A DNA stretch of 64,000 bases from Micromonospora noduli (GCF_003264365.1 NZ_PYAK01000003.1:1-64000), one strand, 5' to 3'; numbered from the stretch's first letter, positions 1 through 8,253 are shown. Notes: generated by a model not told the origin, from the letters alone. Numbers and translations are program-made.

Positions 1-152
1 AGTCCGGGGTATAAATCATAATTGGCACTGGCTTTACAAGCACCCTGTTGAGTTCTCAAAGAACAACCACACACCGATCAAAGCTCCACCTCAGTGAAAC
101 CCATCTCGGGGCTTTTCCCGCTCCGCGACCGGCGCTTTCAGCGCCAGGCACT
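1..152 (-). other. rRNA operon leader (transcribed leftward, 16S off-window)
   Basis: Read on the minus strand, this stretch contains the actinobacterial pre-16S leader. A boxA-like element (TGTTCTTTGAGAACTC, plus positions 50-65) is followed by the spacer that normally leads into the 16S gene. boxA recruits the Nus antitermination complex during rRNA transcription. The 16S gene itself should begin just beyond base 1 and is not in the window. The assignment rests on the boxA match and on tandem promoters immediately upstream. Confidence 0.72.
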
Positions 153-158
153 TTTACT

Positions 159-187
159 ACGTTACCCGCTCGTTTCCGCCGTGTCAA
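159..187 (-). promoter_or_regulatory. rrn promoter, proximal
   Basis: On the minus strand a perfect -35 hexamer TTGACA (187 to 182) is separated by 17 nt from TAACGT (164 to 159), a reasonable -10. It would start transcription near 152, upstream of the boxA at 50-65, as expected for an rRNA operon promoter. Confidence 0.55.
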
Positions 188-188
188 A

Positions 189-217
189 CCGATATTTCGC
201 GGTTCGTCGTGCTTCAA
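189..217 (-). promoter_or_regulatory. possible second rrn promoter, distal
   Basis: On the minus strand TTGAAG (217 to 212) is followed after 17 nt by TATCGG (194 to 189). This would form a tandem promoter with the one at 159-187, an arrangement common in rrn operons. The -10 is weaker, so this is tentative. The rest of 218-653 shows no convincing gene; open frames there have no ribosome binding site and no family resemblance, and the stretch probably holds further rrn upstream elements. Confidence 0.3.
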
Positions 218-653
218 CCCGATAACGCGGATAGTCTTGCTTGCTCGAGTCCACGATGACGCACGTCGTTGCCAACGTTCGTTTCTGTCGTGGGAAGCCG
301 CAGACCGGCCGATCACCGCTTCGCGGCTCTCCGCCCGGCTCCTGCCGGCTTCGAAACTCTACCCGGTCGGCTCCACGTTCGCAACCCCGTTTCCGGAGTG
401 TTCCGCACCGCCCGATCCTCAGTCTCGCTCGGCGTTCCCGCCACGAGCCTGGCGCCCGTTCTCGGCCGGTTTGTCCGGCCTCCCCCGTGCAGAGAGAAAG
501 TTACGCGGACGGCCCGGAGAAGGCAAATCAGGGTTCATCACTGGTTCGAACGAAGAGCGCCATACCGTCCCCGGCGCAGCCGAGGACCGAGCACCTCGAC
601 TCCCCGCCACAGCCCGAGGACGCGGGCCACCTGGACGTGCCAGAGTGTCAGTC

Positions 654-878
654 ATGGATGAGTCCGGGCACGGCGCCAGGGTGTTCGCCGAGGAGGCGCT
701 GCTCGGCCTCATCGGGCCGTTCTGGCAGGTGGTGATCGGCGCTGTCGTGCTGGTCGTACTTGTGCTCTCGGTGGGACGACTGGCCCGGCGGGGCAGGTCC
801 CGGATGACCACGGCGCTGCTGGTCACCGCGGCGGCCATCGCCGGGTTCGCGGTGATCGGCGTCCTGCTGGAGGGCTGA
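654..878 (+). CDS. small two-helix membrane protein
   Basis: A 74-residue protein of unknown function. Two hydrophobic segments are visible, at about residues 15-36 and 50-72, separated by a short basic loop (RLARRGRSR) that should face the cytoplasm. The ATG at 654 was chosen because upstream sequence in the same frame is rich in Arg/Pro and unlike a protein; a GTG at 645 is an alternative. No good Shine-Dalgarno sequence is visible. It is divergent from the rRNA operon and its stop lies 3 nt from the stop of the convergent nitrilase-family gene. No family was recognised. Confidence 0.55.
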   Translation: MDESGHGARVFAEEALLGLIGPFWQVVIGAVVLVVLVLSVGRLARRGRSRMTTALLVTAAAIAGFAVIGVLLEG

Positions 879-881
879 GGT

Positions 882-1679
882 TCAGAGCCGGCGGTTGGCC
901 AGGCTGGGCAGCTCGGCGCGGATCGTGTCGAGCCGGTCCAGGTCCAGGTCGACGACGGAGACCCCCGCGCCGTCCGGCACCTGGCCGATGACCGTCCCCC
1001 ACGGGTCGACCACCATGCTGCGGCCGAAGCAGGTGCGACCTGGCTCGTGGTCGCCGGTCTGACCGGCCGCCGCCACGAAACACTGGTTCTCGATAGCCCT
1101 GGCCCGCAGCAGGACCTCCCAGTGGTCCCGGCCGGTGTGCATCATGAACGCGGCCGGAACCACAAGCAGCTGCGCGCCTCCATCTGAGGCGAGCAGCCGG
1201 TACAGCTCCGGGAAGCGCAGGTCGTAGCAGATCGACAGGCCGACCCGCAGCCCCTCGACGTCGACCACCACCGGTTGGACCCCGGGCGCGACACTCGCCG
1301 ACTCCCGGTAGGAGACCCGACCGGGGATCTCCACGTCGTACAGGTGGATCTTGCGATAGCTCGCGGCCAGACTGCCGGAACGGTCGAAGACCAGCGAGGT
1401 GTTCCAGGTGTGGTCCGGATCCGGGCCTGCCTCGTGGAACGAGCCGGCCACCAACCAGATCCCGAGCCGCCGGGCGACCCCGGCGAAGAAGCTGCCCACC
1501 TCACCGTCGACCGGCTCCGGTTTGGGCAGCCCAGCGGCAGGACCCAGGTAGTCGACGTACTCCGGAAGGACGGCGAGATCCGCGCCGCCGGCGGCGGCGC
1601 GCTCCAGTAGGGCCTCCGCGGCCGCCAGATTGGCCTTACGGTCGTCCCGGGCGTTCAGCTGGCAGACGGCGACACGCAT
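882..1679 (-). CDS. carbon-nitrogen hydrolase (nitrilase superfamily)
   Basis: 265 residues, the usual length for a single-domain Nit/omega-amidase-type hydrolase, which cleaves small amides such as deaminated glutathione or alpha-keto amides. The catalytic triad is visible: Glu40 in VLPEY, Lys110 in SYRKIHLYD and Cys151 in SICYDLRFPELYR. The ATG at 1679 begins the conserved first strand (MRVAVCQLNA); an upstream in-frame extension looks non-coding. The substrate cannot be set from sequence; the YDLRFPELYR motif is typical of the Nit1/Nit2-like branch. Cytoplasmic, no signal peptide. It appears monocistronic, upstream of nothing in the same operon. Confidence 0.9.
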   Translation of the reverse strand: MRVAVCQLNARDDRKANLAAAEALLERAAAGGADLAVLPEYVDYLGPAAGLPKPEPVDGEVGSFFAGVARRLGIWLVAGSFHEAGPDPDHTWNTSLVFDRSGSLAASYRKIHLYDVEIPGRVSYRESASVAPGVQPVVVDVEGLRVGLSICYDLRFPELYRLLASDGGAQLLVVPAAFMMHTGRDHWEVLLRARAIENQCFVAAAGQTGDHEPGRTCFGRSMVVDPWGTVIGQVPDGAGVSVVDLDLDRLDTIRAELPSLANRRL

Positions 1680-1771
1680 GAGCAAAGGGTACGGCTGGAG
1701 GGCTCTGACGGACAGCGTCACAGTCTGGCCGGCACGGCTCGTGATCACTGGCGAACGGCCACCGAACACGA

Positions 1772-1807
1772 TCACGCCGGCCGCTCAGGATCGAACGGCC
1801 GGCGTGA
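1772..1807 (-). terminator. hairpin after clpX
   Basis: A perfect 12-bp inverted repeat (1772-1783 with 1796-1807, core CACGCCGGCCG) lies 12 nt past the clpX stop codon on the minus strand. No T-run follows, as is usual in high-GC actinobacteria. Confidence 0.65.
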
Positions 1808-1818
1808 CGCGGGAAGGA

Positions 1819-3114
1819 TCAGGCGGACTTTTCTTCGCGGTCGCGCCGAGCCCGGCGCCCGGTGAACTCACGCGGCACGATCGTCGGGTTGACGTTCTCC
1901 AGGACAACCTCGCGGGTGATCAGCACGCGGGCGGCGTCGGGGTTGCTCGGCACCTCGTACATCGCGGAGAGCAGAACCTCCTCGATGATGGCCCGCAGAC
2001 CACGGGCACCGGTGCCCCGCAGCATCGCCTGATCGGCGATGGCTTCCAGCGCCGGCTCGTCGAACTCAAGCTCGACACCGTCCAGCTCGAACAGGCGCTG
2101 GTACTGCCGGACCAGGGCGTTGCGCGGCTCGGTGAGGATCCGAACGAGGGCGCTGCGGTCCAGGCTGCGAACGTTGGTGATCACCGGCAGCCGGCCGACG
2201 AACTCGGGGATCAGCCCGAACTTGAGCATGTCTTCCGGCATGACCTGGCTGAAGATGTCGTCGGTCGACCGCTCGGAGACCGACCGGAGTCGGGCGCCGA
2301 AGCCGGTGCCGCCCTGCCCGGTGCGGGACTCGATGATCTGGTCGAGGCCGGCGAACGCGCCACCACAGATGAACAGCACGTTCGTGGTGTCGATCTGGAT
2401 GAACTCCTGGTGTGGGTGCTTACGGCCACCCTGCGGCGGCACGTTGGCCACCGTGCCCTCGAGCATCTTGAGCAGGGCCTGCTGCACGCCCTCACCGGAG
2501 ACGTCCCGGGTGATCGACGGATTCTCCGACTTGCGGGCGATCTTGTCGACCTCGTCGATGTAGATGATGCCGGTCTCGGCGCGCTTGATGTCGTAGTCGG
2601 CGGCCTGGATCAGCTTGAGGAGGATGTTCTCGACGTCCTCGCCGACGTAGCCCGCCTCGGTCAGCGCGGTGGCGTCGGCGATGGCGAACGGGACGTTCAA
2701 CATCCGGGCCAGTGTCTGCGCCAGGTGGGTCTTGCCGCACCCCGTCGGGCCGAGCAGCAGGATGTTGGACTTGGCCAGCTCGACGGCGTCACTGCCGGAG
2801 CCCGGCGCACCGGCCGCCTCGGCCTGGATCCGCTTGTAGTGGTTGTAGACCGCTACGGCGAGCGCCTTCTTGGCCTGATCCTGACCCACGACGTAGGTGT
2901 CGAGGAACTGGCAGATCTCCATCGGCTTGGGAAGCTCTTCCCACTTCACCTCGCCGGACTCGGCCAGCTCCTCTTCGATGATCTCGTTGCAGAGATCGAT
3001 GCACTCGTCGCAGATGTAGACCCCTGGGCCCGCGATGAGCTTCTTGACCTGCTTCTGCGACTTGCCGCAGAAGGAGCATTTCAGTAGGTCGCCGCCGTCA
3101 CCGATCCGTGCCAC
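1819..3114 (-). CDS. clpX: ATP-dependent Clp protease ATP-binding subunit ClpX
   Basis: 431 residues, full length for ClpX, the AAA+ unfoldase that feeds substrates to the ClpP peptidase. The N-terminal C4 zinc-binding domain is intact (CSFCGKSQ at residues 13-20 and [10 protein letters not shown] near 33-42). The Walker A motif GPTGCGKT and the Walker B region [10 protein letters not shown] are present. The IGF loop that docks on ClpP is present as the local tripeptide FGL ([11 protein letters not shown]). It lies downstream of clpP1-clpP2 but is separated from clpP2 by about 210 nt including a strong hairpin, so it probably has its own promoter between 3115 and 3271. Confidence 0.97.
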   Translation of the reverse strand: MARIGDGGDLLKCSFCGKSQKQVKKLIAGPGVYICDECIDLCNEIIEEELAESGEVKWEELPKPMEICQFLDTYVVGQDQAKKALAVAVYNHYKRIQAEAAGAPGSGSDAVELAKSNILLLGPTGCGKTHLAQTLARMLNVPFAIADATALTEAGYVGEDVENILLKLIQAADYDIKRAETGIIYIDEVDKIARKSENPSITRDVSGEGVQQALLKMLEGTVANVPPQGGRKHPHQEFIQIDTTNVLFICGGAFAGLDQIIESRTGQGGTGFGARLRSVSERSTDDIFSQVMPEDMLKFGLIPEFVGRLPVITNVRSLDRSALVRILTEPRNALVRQYQRLFELDGVELEFDEPALEAIADQAMLRGTGARGLRAIIEEVLLSAMYEVPSNPDAARVLITREVVLENVNPTIVPREFTGRRARRDREEKSA

Positions 3115-3271
3115 CTACGTTCTCCCTGCACTCATCGGCCGGAGACCCGGCCCTGACCTGCGGACGTTGCGCGCCGCCCGGCTTAGTTCGCGCCGCCGGC
3201 CCAACCGGCGAAGCGGTACGGACCCGACGTTACCCGCTGGCGGGGCATTCTCCGACCCCCAAAACGGGTGT

Positions 3272-3313
3272 GTCAGAGGTCGGCCGGGAACGGAGCCCCG
3301 GCCAACCTCTGAC
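3272..3313 (-). terminator. hairpin after clpP2
   Basis: GTCAGAGGT (3272-3280) pairs with ACCTCTGAC (3305-3313), and the stem continues inside as GGCCGGG (3282-3288) with CCCGGCC (3297-3303). The structure sits 11 nt past the clpP2 stop and would separate clpP1P2 from clpX transcription. Confidence 0.6.
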
Positions 3314-3323
3314 CCGGTACAGC

Positions 3324-3986
3324 TCAGCGGGCGGCGTTGGCCGCCAGCAGACCCTTCTTGCGACTGGTCAGGATCGTGTCAACCAGCCCGTACTCCTTGG
3401 ACTCCTCGGCCGTCATGATCTTGTCACGGTCGATGTCCTTGCGGACCTGCTCGATCGGGCGGTTGCAGTGGCGGGACAGCATGTCCTCCAGCTGCGTACG
3501 CATCCGCAGGATCTCCCGGGCCTGGATCTCGATGTCCGAGCCCTGCCCGTAGCCGCCCTCGGTGGCCGGCTGGTGGATGATGATCCGCGAGTTCGGCAGG
3601 GCCATCCGCTTACCCGGCGTGCCCGCCGAGAGCAGCACGGCCGCCGCGCTCGCCGCCTGCCCGAGGCAGACCGTCGAGATGTCCGGGCGGACGTACTGCA
3701 TGGTGTCGTAGATCGCCGTCATGGCGGTGAACGAACCACCCGGCGAGTTGATGTACATGATGATGTCGCGGTCCGGGTCGGTGCCCTCGAGCGTCAGCAG
3801 CTGGGCCATCACGTCGTTGGCCGACGCGTCGTCCACCTGGACGCCGAGGAAGATGATCCGGTCCTCGAAGAGCTTGTTGTACGGGTTCGACTCCTTGACC
3901 CCGTACGACGTGCGCTCGACGAACGACGGCAGCACGTAGCGGTTGTGCACGGCCGCGAACTGGGGCGGCAGGCTCAGATCGGTCAT
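3324..3986 (-). CDS. clpP2: ATP-dependent Clp protease proteolytic subunit ClpP2
   Basis: 220 residues. Serine peptidase of family S14 that assembles into the degradation chamber capped by ClpX or ClpC. The catalytic triad is visible: Ser113 in GQAASAAA, His138 in IIIHQP and Asp184 in VRKDIDRD. It starts 10 nt after the stop of the second ClpP gene upstream, so the two form one operon, matching the paired ClpP1P2 heteromer of actinobacteria. The N-terminal extension (about 15-20 residues) fits the ClpP2-type paralogue, which is processed. Confidence 0.96.
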   Translation of the reverse strand: MTDLSLPPQFAAVHNRYVLPSFVERTSYGVKESNPYNKLFEDRIIFLGVQVDDASANDVMAQLLTLEGTDPDRDIIMYINSPGGSFTAMTAIYDTMQYVRPDISTVCLGQAASAAAVLLSAGTPGKRMALPNSRIIIHQPATEGGYGQGSDIEIQAREILRMRTQLEDMLSRHCNRPIEQVRKDIDRDKIMTAEESKEYGLVDTILTSRKKGLLAANAAR

Positions 3987-3996
3987 CGTCAGCTCC

Positions 3997-4638
3997 TCAG
4001 CTCAGGGTCCCGGCGCCATCCGGAACCTGTGCGGCTCCGATGATCACCTTGTCGATGAAGCCGTAGTCCATGGCCTCCTGGGCGGTGAACCAACGGTCCC
4101 GGTCCGAGTCGGCCTCAATCTGCGACTGGCTCTGGCCGGTGTGGTGCGCGACCCGCTCCTGGAACATCCGCTTCGTGTAGAGCATCTGCTCCGCCTGGAT
4201 GGCGATGTCGGACGCCGTGCCGCCCAGACCACCGGACGGCTGGTGCATCATGATCCGTGCGTGGGGCAGGGCGTACCGCTTGCCCTTGGTGCCCGCGCAG
4301 AGCAGCAGCTGACCCATCGAGGCAGCCATGCCCATCGCCACGGTCGACACGTCGTTGTCGATGAACTGCATGGTGTCGTAGATCGCCATGCCGGAGTAGA
4401 CCGAGCCACCCGGCGAGTTGATCCACAGGTTGATGTCGCGGTCCGGGTCCTCCGCGGCGAGCAGCAGCAGCTGCGCGCAGATGCGGTTGGCGACCTGGTC
4501 GGTCACCTCACTGCCCAGGAAGATGATGCGTTCCTTGAGCAACCGGTTGTAGACCGAGTCGTCGAGGTTGCCAATGGAGTCGCCACCGCGCGCGTCAATC
4601 GCCCGGAGCGACTTCTTGGGGATGTGCATGTCGGTCAT
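3997..4638 (-). CDS. clpP1: ATP-dependent Clp protease proteolytic subunit ClpP1
   Basis: 213 residues, first gene of the clpP1-clpP2 operon. Catalytic residues are Ser107 (GMAASMGQ), His132 (MMHQPSGG) and Asp177 ([10 protein letters not shown]). In actinobacteria both ClpP paralogues are needed for an active tetradecamer. A candidate ClgR box lies about 80 nt upstream of the start (4719-4729), which fits the known control of clpP1P2 by ClgR in this phylum. The naming as P1 or P2 follows gene order and is by inference. Confidence 0.96.
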   Translation of the reverse strand: MTDMHIPKKSLRAIDARGGDSIGNLDDSVYNRLLKERIIFLGSEVTDQVANRICAQLLLLAAEDPDRDINLWINSPGGSVYSGMAIYDTMQFIDNDVSTVAMGMAASMGQLLLCAGTKGKRYALPHARIMMHQPSGGLGGTASDIAIQAEQMLYTKRMFQERVAHHTGQSQSQIEADSDRDRWFTAQEAMDYGFIDKVIIGAAQVPDGAGTLS

Positions 4639-4715
4639 GGCAGCCCTTCGCTCTCCGTACCGTCTTTCCCGACACTAACCGCTGTGCGGGGCGGCAGAGT
4701 CCCGGTCGGGGCACT

Positions 4716-4730
4716 GTTCGCTCTCAGCGC
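4716..4730 (-). promoter_or_regulatory. candidate ClgR operator upstream of clpP1
   Basis: GTTCGCTCTCAGCGC contains CGC-N5-GCG (4719-4729), which fits the ClgR consensus CGCYNANRGCG except at one internal position. It lies 78-92 nt upstream of the clpP1 start. ClgR activates clp genes in Streptomyces, Corynebacterium and Mycobacterium; the assignment here is by motif and location only. Confidence 0.4.
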
Positions 4731-4738
4731 AGCTGTGT

Positions 4739-4830
4739 CGGGCGTACCCGCGGCGCGGGCTTCCGGGCGTACCCGGCAGTGCTTGCTGCCCGGGCGTACC
4801 CGGCAGTGCTGGCTGCCCGGGCGTACCCGG
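4739..4830. repeat. 27-bp tandem repeat, about 2.5 copies
   Basis: Two adjacent 27-bp units (4764-4790 and 4791-4817) differ at a single base. A 13-bp partial third copy (CGGGCGTACCCGG, 4818-4830) follows, and an isolated CGGGCGTACCCG copy stands at 4739-4750. The array lies in the gap between clpP1 and tig. It is too short and too closely spaced to be a CRISPR. Confidence 0.7.
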
Positions 4831-4839
4831 AAAGGGAAA

Positions 4840-4876
4840 CGGCCGCCGTCCGCCGCTCAGCGGCGGACGGCGGCCG
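4840..4876 (-). terminator. strong hairpin after tig
   Basis: An 18-bp perfect inverted repeat (4840-4857 with 4859-4876) separated by one base starts 11 nt past the trigger factor stop. It is one of the strongest hairpins in the window and should end tig transcription on the minus strand. Confidence 0.8.
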
Positions 4877-4886
4877 CACCCGACGA

Positions 4887-6233
4887 TCAGTGGTCGTGGT
4901 TGTGCTCCGCCTCGTTGGCGGCGCGCAGGGCGTCGAGGGTGATCCCGTTGCCGGCCGAGTCCTTGATCGTGATCTTCTCCATGACGGCCGCGAGCGCCTT
5001 GCCCCGCCGCACGTCGCCGAAGACCGCAGCGGCCGCGCCGGAGCGCACCAGCTGGTCGTAGTACTGCTGCGGGGCCATCCCGGCGCGCTGCGCCCGGTGC
5101 ACGATCTCGTGCCCGAACTCGTCGTCGGAGACCTGCACGTCCTCCGCGTCGGCGAGCGTGTCCAGCAGGAGCTGGACCTTGACGCCCTCGGTCGCCGCCT
5201 CGGTCAGCTCGGCGTCGATCTGCTCCTCGGTCTTGTCCTCGGCCGCGAGGTACTCCTCCATCGAGGCGCCGATCCGCTCCAGCTGGTCGACCATCGCCTG
5301 CTTGCGGCTCTCGACCTCCTCGCGGACGACACCCTCCGGGGCCGGGATCTCGGCGGCCTCGACGAGCTGGGCCAGGGCCTTGTCCCGGGCGGCGTAGATC
5401 TGCTCGACCTGCTTGCCCTGGGTGACCCGGTTCCGCAGGTCGCCGCGCAGCTCCTCGATCGTGTCGAACTCGCTCGCCATCTGGGCGAACTCGTCGTTCA
5501 GCTCCGGCAGCTCCTTCTCCTTGACCGTGCGCACGGTCACCGCCACCTCGGCGTCGCGACCGGCGAAGTCGCCGCCGACCAGCTGGGTGGTGAAGGTGGT
5601 GTCGTCGCCGGCGGCGAGGCCGACCACTGCCTCGTCCAGGCCCGGCAGGAGCTGCTTGCTGCCCACCTCGTGGGAGATGTTGCTCGCCTGGCCGCCCGGC
5701 ACGTCCTCGCCGTCGACGGTGGCGTTCAGGTCGATCTGGACGTAGTCGCCCTCGGCGGCGGCCCGCTCGACGGTCTTGAGGGTCGCGAACCGCTCCCGCA
5801 GGTTCTTCACCTGCTCGTCGATCTCGCTCTCGTCGATCTGCAGCTCGTCGACGGTCACCTCGATGGTGCTCGCGTCCGGGATGGTGATCTCCGGGCGAAC
5901 GTCGACCTCGGCCGTGAAGTTCAGCGAGTCACCGTCGTTGAACTCGGTGATCTCGACCTCCGGGCGCCCCAGCGTCTTCAGGTCGTGCTCGCGCACCGCG
6001 GCGAGGATGTTCTCCGGGATGGCCTCCTGGACCGCCTCGTTGAGGACGGTGCCCCGGCCCACCCGCTGGTCGATCACCGCGGTCGGCACCTTGCCCCGGC
6101 GGAAGCCCGGAACCTGGACCTGCGAACCGATCTCCCGGTACGCCTTCTTGAGGCTCGGCTCGAGCTCGACGAACGGCACCTCGATGGCGAGCCGCACGCG
6201 CGTCGGGCTCAGAGTCTCGACGGTGCTCTTCAC
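4887..6233 (-). CDS. tig: trigger factor (ribosome-associated chaperone, PPIase)
   Basis: 448 residues. Trigger factor binds ribosomal protein L23 at the exit tunnel and shields nascent chains. The N-terminal ribosome-binding domain carries the signature GFRRGKVP near residues 43-50 (consensus GFRxGxxP). The FKBP-type PPIase domain follows at about 160-240 (VQIDLNATVDGE, LLPGLDEAVVG), then the helical C-terminal chaperone domain ending in His-rich NHDH. The start is GTG at 6233. It lies upstream of clpP1-clpP2-clpX in the same orientation, a conserved bacterial gene order, but a hairpin and repeat array separate them. Confidence 0.97.
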   Translation of the reverse strand: MKSTVETLSPTRVRLAIEVPFVELEPSLKKAYREIGSQVQVPGFRRGKVPTAVIDQRVGRGTVLNEAVQEAIPENILAAVREHDLKTLGRPEVEITEFNDGDSLNFTAEVDVRPEITIPDASTIEVTVDELQIDESEIDEQVKNLRERFATLKTVERAAAEGDYVQIDLNATVDGEDVPGGQASNISHEVGSKQLLPGLDEAVVGLAAGDDTTFTTQLVGGDFAGRDAEVAVTVRTVKEKELPELNDEFAQMASEFDTIEELRGDLRNRVTQGKQVEQIYAARDKALAQLVEAAEIPAPEGVVREEVESRKQAMVDQLERIGASMEEYLAAEDKTEEQIDAELTEAATEGVKVQLLLDTLADAEDVQVSDDEFGHEIVHRAQRAGMAPQQYYDQLVRSGAAAAVFGDVRRGKALAAVMEKITIKDSAGNGITLDALRAANEAEHNHDH

Positions 6234-6371
6234 AGGCGTACTCCTTGACGGATCTCAGTTGAGTCTGGGCGTGATTCAGCCCATCGAGTGTAGGCGAGCC
6301 GGCCTGACGCTCCGGCATCGCCCGGGGGCCGCACTGGGCGGCACCCGGGGCGGCCCGGCCGCGGACGACAG

Positions 6372-6445
6372 TCGGGGTGGCGGGATTTGAACCCACGGCC
6401 CCTCGCTCCCAAAGCGAGTGCGCTACCAAGCTGCGCCACACCCCG
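6372..6445 (-). tRNA. tRNA-Pro (anticodon UGG)
   Basis: A full cloverleaf reads on the minus strand. The acceptor stem CGGGGTG pairs with CACCCCG and is followed by discriminator A. The anticodon stem CTCGC/GCGAG encloses loop TTTGGGA (anticodon TGG), and the T-arm carries GGTTCAAATCC. The 3' CCA is not encoded. Confidence 0.95.
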
Positions 6446-6550
6446 TGGCGACGTGCAGTCTATGCCGTCGCCACGCCTCAGTCGGTGCCGGGGCATCCCC
6501 CACCCGGACACATCACCCGAAAATTACCATTCCGCTCCGTCCGCGTGTCG

Positions 6551-6652
6551 CCAAGATCCGCAGGGCGGCTCCAAGATCCGCACAACTTCACGGATGTAGT
6601 GGGCTCCTGGCACGGCGAGGCCACTACATCCCGGATGTTGTGCGGATCTTGG
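6551..6652. repeat. large imperfect palindrome between tRNA genes
   Basis: Arms 6571-6602 and 6621-6652 (32 nt each) are reverse complements with about four mismatches in the middle. Both outer ends are CCAAGATCCGCACAAC-type and both inner ends GGATGTAGTGG-type, around an 18-nt loop. The first 12 bases of the left arm also occur as a direct copy at 6551-6562. No ORF with family resemblance is present in 6446-6767; the palindrome is the only structure seen. Confidence 0.7.
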
Positions 6653-6767
6653 GTCGCCGTGCCGCCGGGTCGCGGAGGACGCGGCACCGCGGGGGCGGCG
6701 ACGCGGTTACGCGTCGGGCGTCGACATTGGGTACGCTAGGGGCGCGTCCTGTTCCGGCGGGATGCAC

Positions 6768-6841
6768 GCGGGCGTAGCTCAATGGTAGAGCTTCAGTCTT
6801 CCAAACTGACTACGCGAGTTCGATTCTCGTCGCCCGCTCCA
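6768..6841 (+). tRNA. tRNA-Gly (anticodon UCC)
   Basis: Cloverleaf on the plus strand. The acceptor GCGGGCG pairs with CGCCCGC, the D-arm is TAGCTCAATGGTAGAGC, and the anticodon stem TCAGT/ACTGA encloses loop CTTCCAA (anticodon TCC). The T-arm is CGAGTTCGATTCTCG and the discriminator T is at 6838. The CCA end is encoded (6839-6841), unlike the nearby tRNA-Pro. Confidence 0.95.
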
Positions 6842-6889
6842 TGCACGAAGGCCCAGGCAGACCGCATGATCGCGGCACCTGGGCCTTTC

Positions 6890-7067
6890 CCGTCTCTCCC
6901 ATCCCGGATCCTGCGCGCCGCTACCCGGGCCGCCATCGGCTGCATTGTCGGTGAGGACCAGGTCCCGGAGGACACCAGCCGGTACCGGCCCCACGTGAGC
7001 GTCGCCTACGCCCCTGTGCGGGGAGGCCGGACGGCCCGCGACTGCCCGACGAGGAGATCCGCTGGTC
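6890..7067 (+). pseudogene. possible remnant of a 2'-5' RNA ligase/phosphoesterase gene
   Basis: Downstream of tRNA-Gly one frame reads VPEDTSRYRPHVSVAYA. This resembles the second HxT/S-type motif region of actinobacterial 2'-5' RNA ligase superfamily proteins (FRPHVSLAYAN). There is no matching N-terminal half with the first motif, and the frame is lost soon after. This suggests a decayed or truncated copy left beside a tRNA gene. The call rests on one short motif only. Confidence 0.3.
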
Positions 7068-7631
7068 ATGGCAGAGCGTGCGGTCAACGCATCGAGGGGC
7101 GTGCATTACTGTCGCCGCGTGGCTGAGTTTCGAGCGCATATCGGAGTGCACTACGGCTTCCTCGAGATCGCCGATGATCAGTCCTGGGGTCGGACCGATT
7201 GGCCCAACGTCTTCTTCGGCAGGCGCCCGACCGGCCTCATCGCCACCTCTCCAGGCGAAGTTTTCCTCATCACGGGTCGCCATACCGGCACCGTGGGGTT
7301 CACGGTCAGGGCCGACGACGGCGACCCAGGGCCTGACCTCGAGGGGTTCGAAGACGTGGTGGAGGTGCCGTTCGAGGCGCCCCGGCCGGAGTTGAGGCTC
7401 ATTGAATGGGCCGGAGAAAAGTCCCATGCGCTGCCGCTACTACCGGCCGGGCCCGGCTCGTACCGGATGCGCTACCACTGCCGGGGGATGGACGACGCTG
7501 GAAACAGCAGTGGGGACTATCGCGCGGTTGTTGACGAGTACCTGTTGCAGATCTGGCCGTCCCCCGCAGCGCAGCCTGCCACGCTCAAGGTGACCAGCCG
7601 GGAAGGGCATCGCCGGATCCTCGAGAGCTGA
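7068..7631 (+). CDS. hypothetical protein
   Basis: 187 residues, not assigned to a family. The ATG at 7068 has a GAGGAG about 11 nt upstream (7051-7056). A GTG at 7119 would give a 170-residue protein starting VAEFRAHIG, where the protein-like composition begins, so the true start is uncertain. The middle contains alternating hydrophobic strands (ATSPGEVFLITGRHTGTV, GFTVRADDG), suggesting a beta-rich fold. No signal peptide or membrane helix is seen. It stands alone, after the ligase remnant. Confidence 0.6.
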   Translation: MAERAVNASRGVHYCRRVAEFRAHIGVHYGFLEIADDQSWGRTDWPNVFFGRRPTGLIATSPGEVFLITGRHTGTVGFTVRADDGDPGPDLEGFEDVVEVPFEAPRPELRLIEWAGEKSHALPLLPAGPGSYRMRYHCRGMDDAGNSSGDYRAVVDEYLLQIWPSPAAQPATLKVTSREGHRRILES

Positions 7632-7749
7632 CTGGCGCGCTTCCCAATCGGCTGAGCGGCCTGACAGCCGACCAGCCGGGGCGCCAGAAGTTCGGAGTTC
7701 GCCGATACGGCTCCTGTGCAAACGATGACGGGCGGCCGAGACTGAAGCG

Positions 7750-8142
7750 ATGTCACCCGATGGTGAGGGCGCCCCGCGCAGGCAGGTCCACACTGCCGCT
7801 CTGCTCATCGTCGCCGGCGTGCTCGTCCTCTTCGTCCCGGCGGGCGACGAGGGCAGGGTTCTCGTGCCCATCAGCGAGGGTCACGGGCTGTCCGCCGTCG
7901 ACGGGATCGGCGCAGGGCTGCTGGCACTGGGCGGCACCTGGCTGGAGGTGCTGGTGGTACGACGCCTGCCGTACCTCGCCCTCCCCCCGCGGGCCCTGTT
8001 CGCACTCGGCCTGCTGGCTGGCCTCGGCGTGGGGCTCCTGGTCGCCTCGGTGTTCGCCGGGTTCTTCTGGTGGTGGGCGGTCGGCGCCACCACGCTCGGA
8101 ATTGCCGTCCTCGTCCTCGTGCCCCTCACGGCGCGCCGCTGA
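7750..8142 (+). CDS. small integral membrane protein
   Basis: 130 residues with four predicted hydrophobic segments, at roughly residues 16-30, 50-68, 79-104 and 107-126. The ends are polar (PDGEGAPRRQ at the start, RR at the end). No catalytic or binding motif is visible and no family was recognised. It converges on the sigma-factor partner gene at 8254 across a hairpin. Confidence 0.65.
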   Translation: MSPDGEGAPRRQVHTAALLIVAGVLVLFVPAGDEGRVLVPISEGHGLSAVDGIGAGLLALGGTWLEVLVVRRLPYLALPPRALFALGLLAGLGVGLLVASVFAGFFWWWAVGATTLGIAVLVLVPLTARR

Positions 8143-8196
8143 GAGAGACGCGCCGCAGCTCGTACGGGTCACGGCGGTTTCGCCACACGGCAAGGC

Positions 8197-8225
8197 CCAG
8201 GTGAACCGCCGGTGGCGGCACCTGG
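8197..8225. terminator. bidirectional hairpin between convergent genes
   Basis: CCAGGTG (8197-8203) pairs with CACCTGG (8219-8225). Inside, CCGCC pairs with GGCGG around a GGT loop, with an AA bulge. It lies between the stops of the plus-strand membrane protein (8142) and the minus-strand gene (8254). Confidence 0.55.
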
Positions 8226-8253
8226 ACCCACTCGGCGAGGCCGAGTCGCCGTG

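Noticed and set aside
4739..4830. CRISPR array
   Set aside because: Repeats are directly adjacent without unique spacers and there are no cas genes.
6372..6841. Integrated element at the tRNA genes
   Set aside because: No integrase, no tRNA 3'-end duplication and no foreign-looking genes between or beside the tRNAs.
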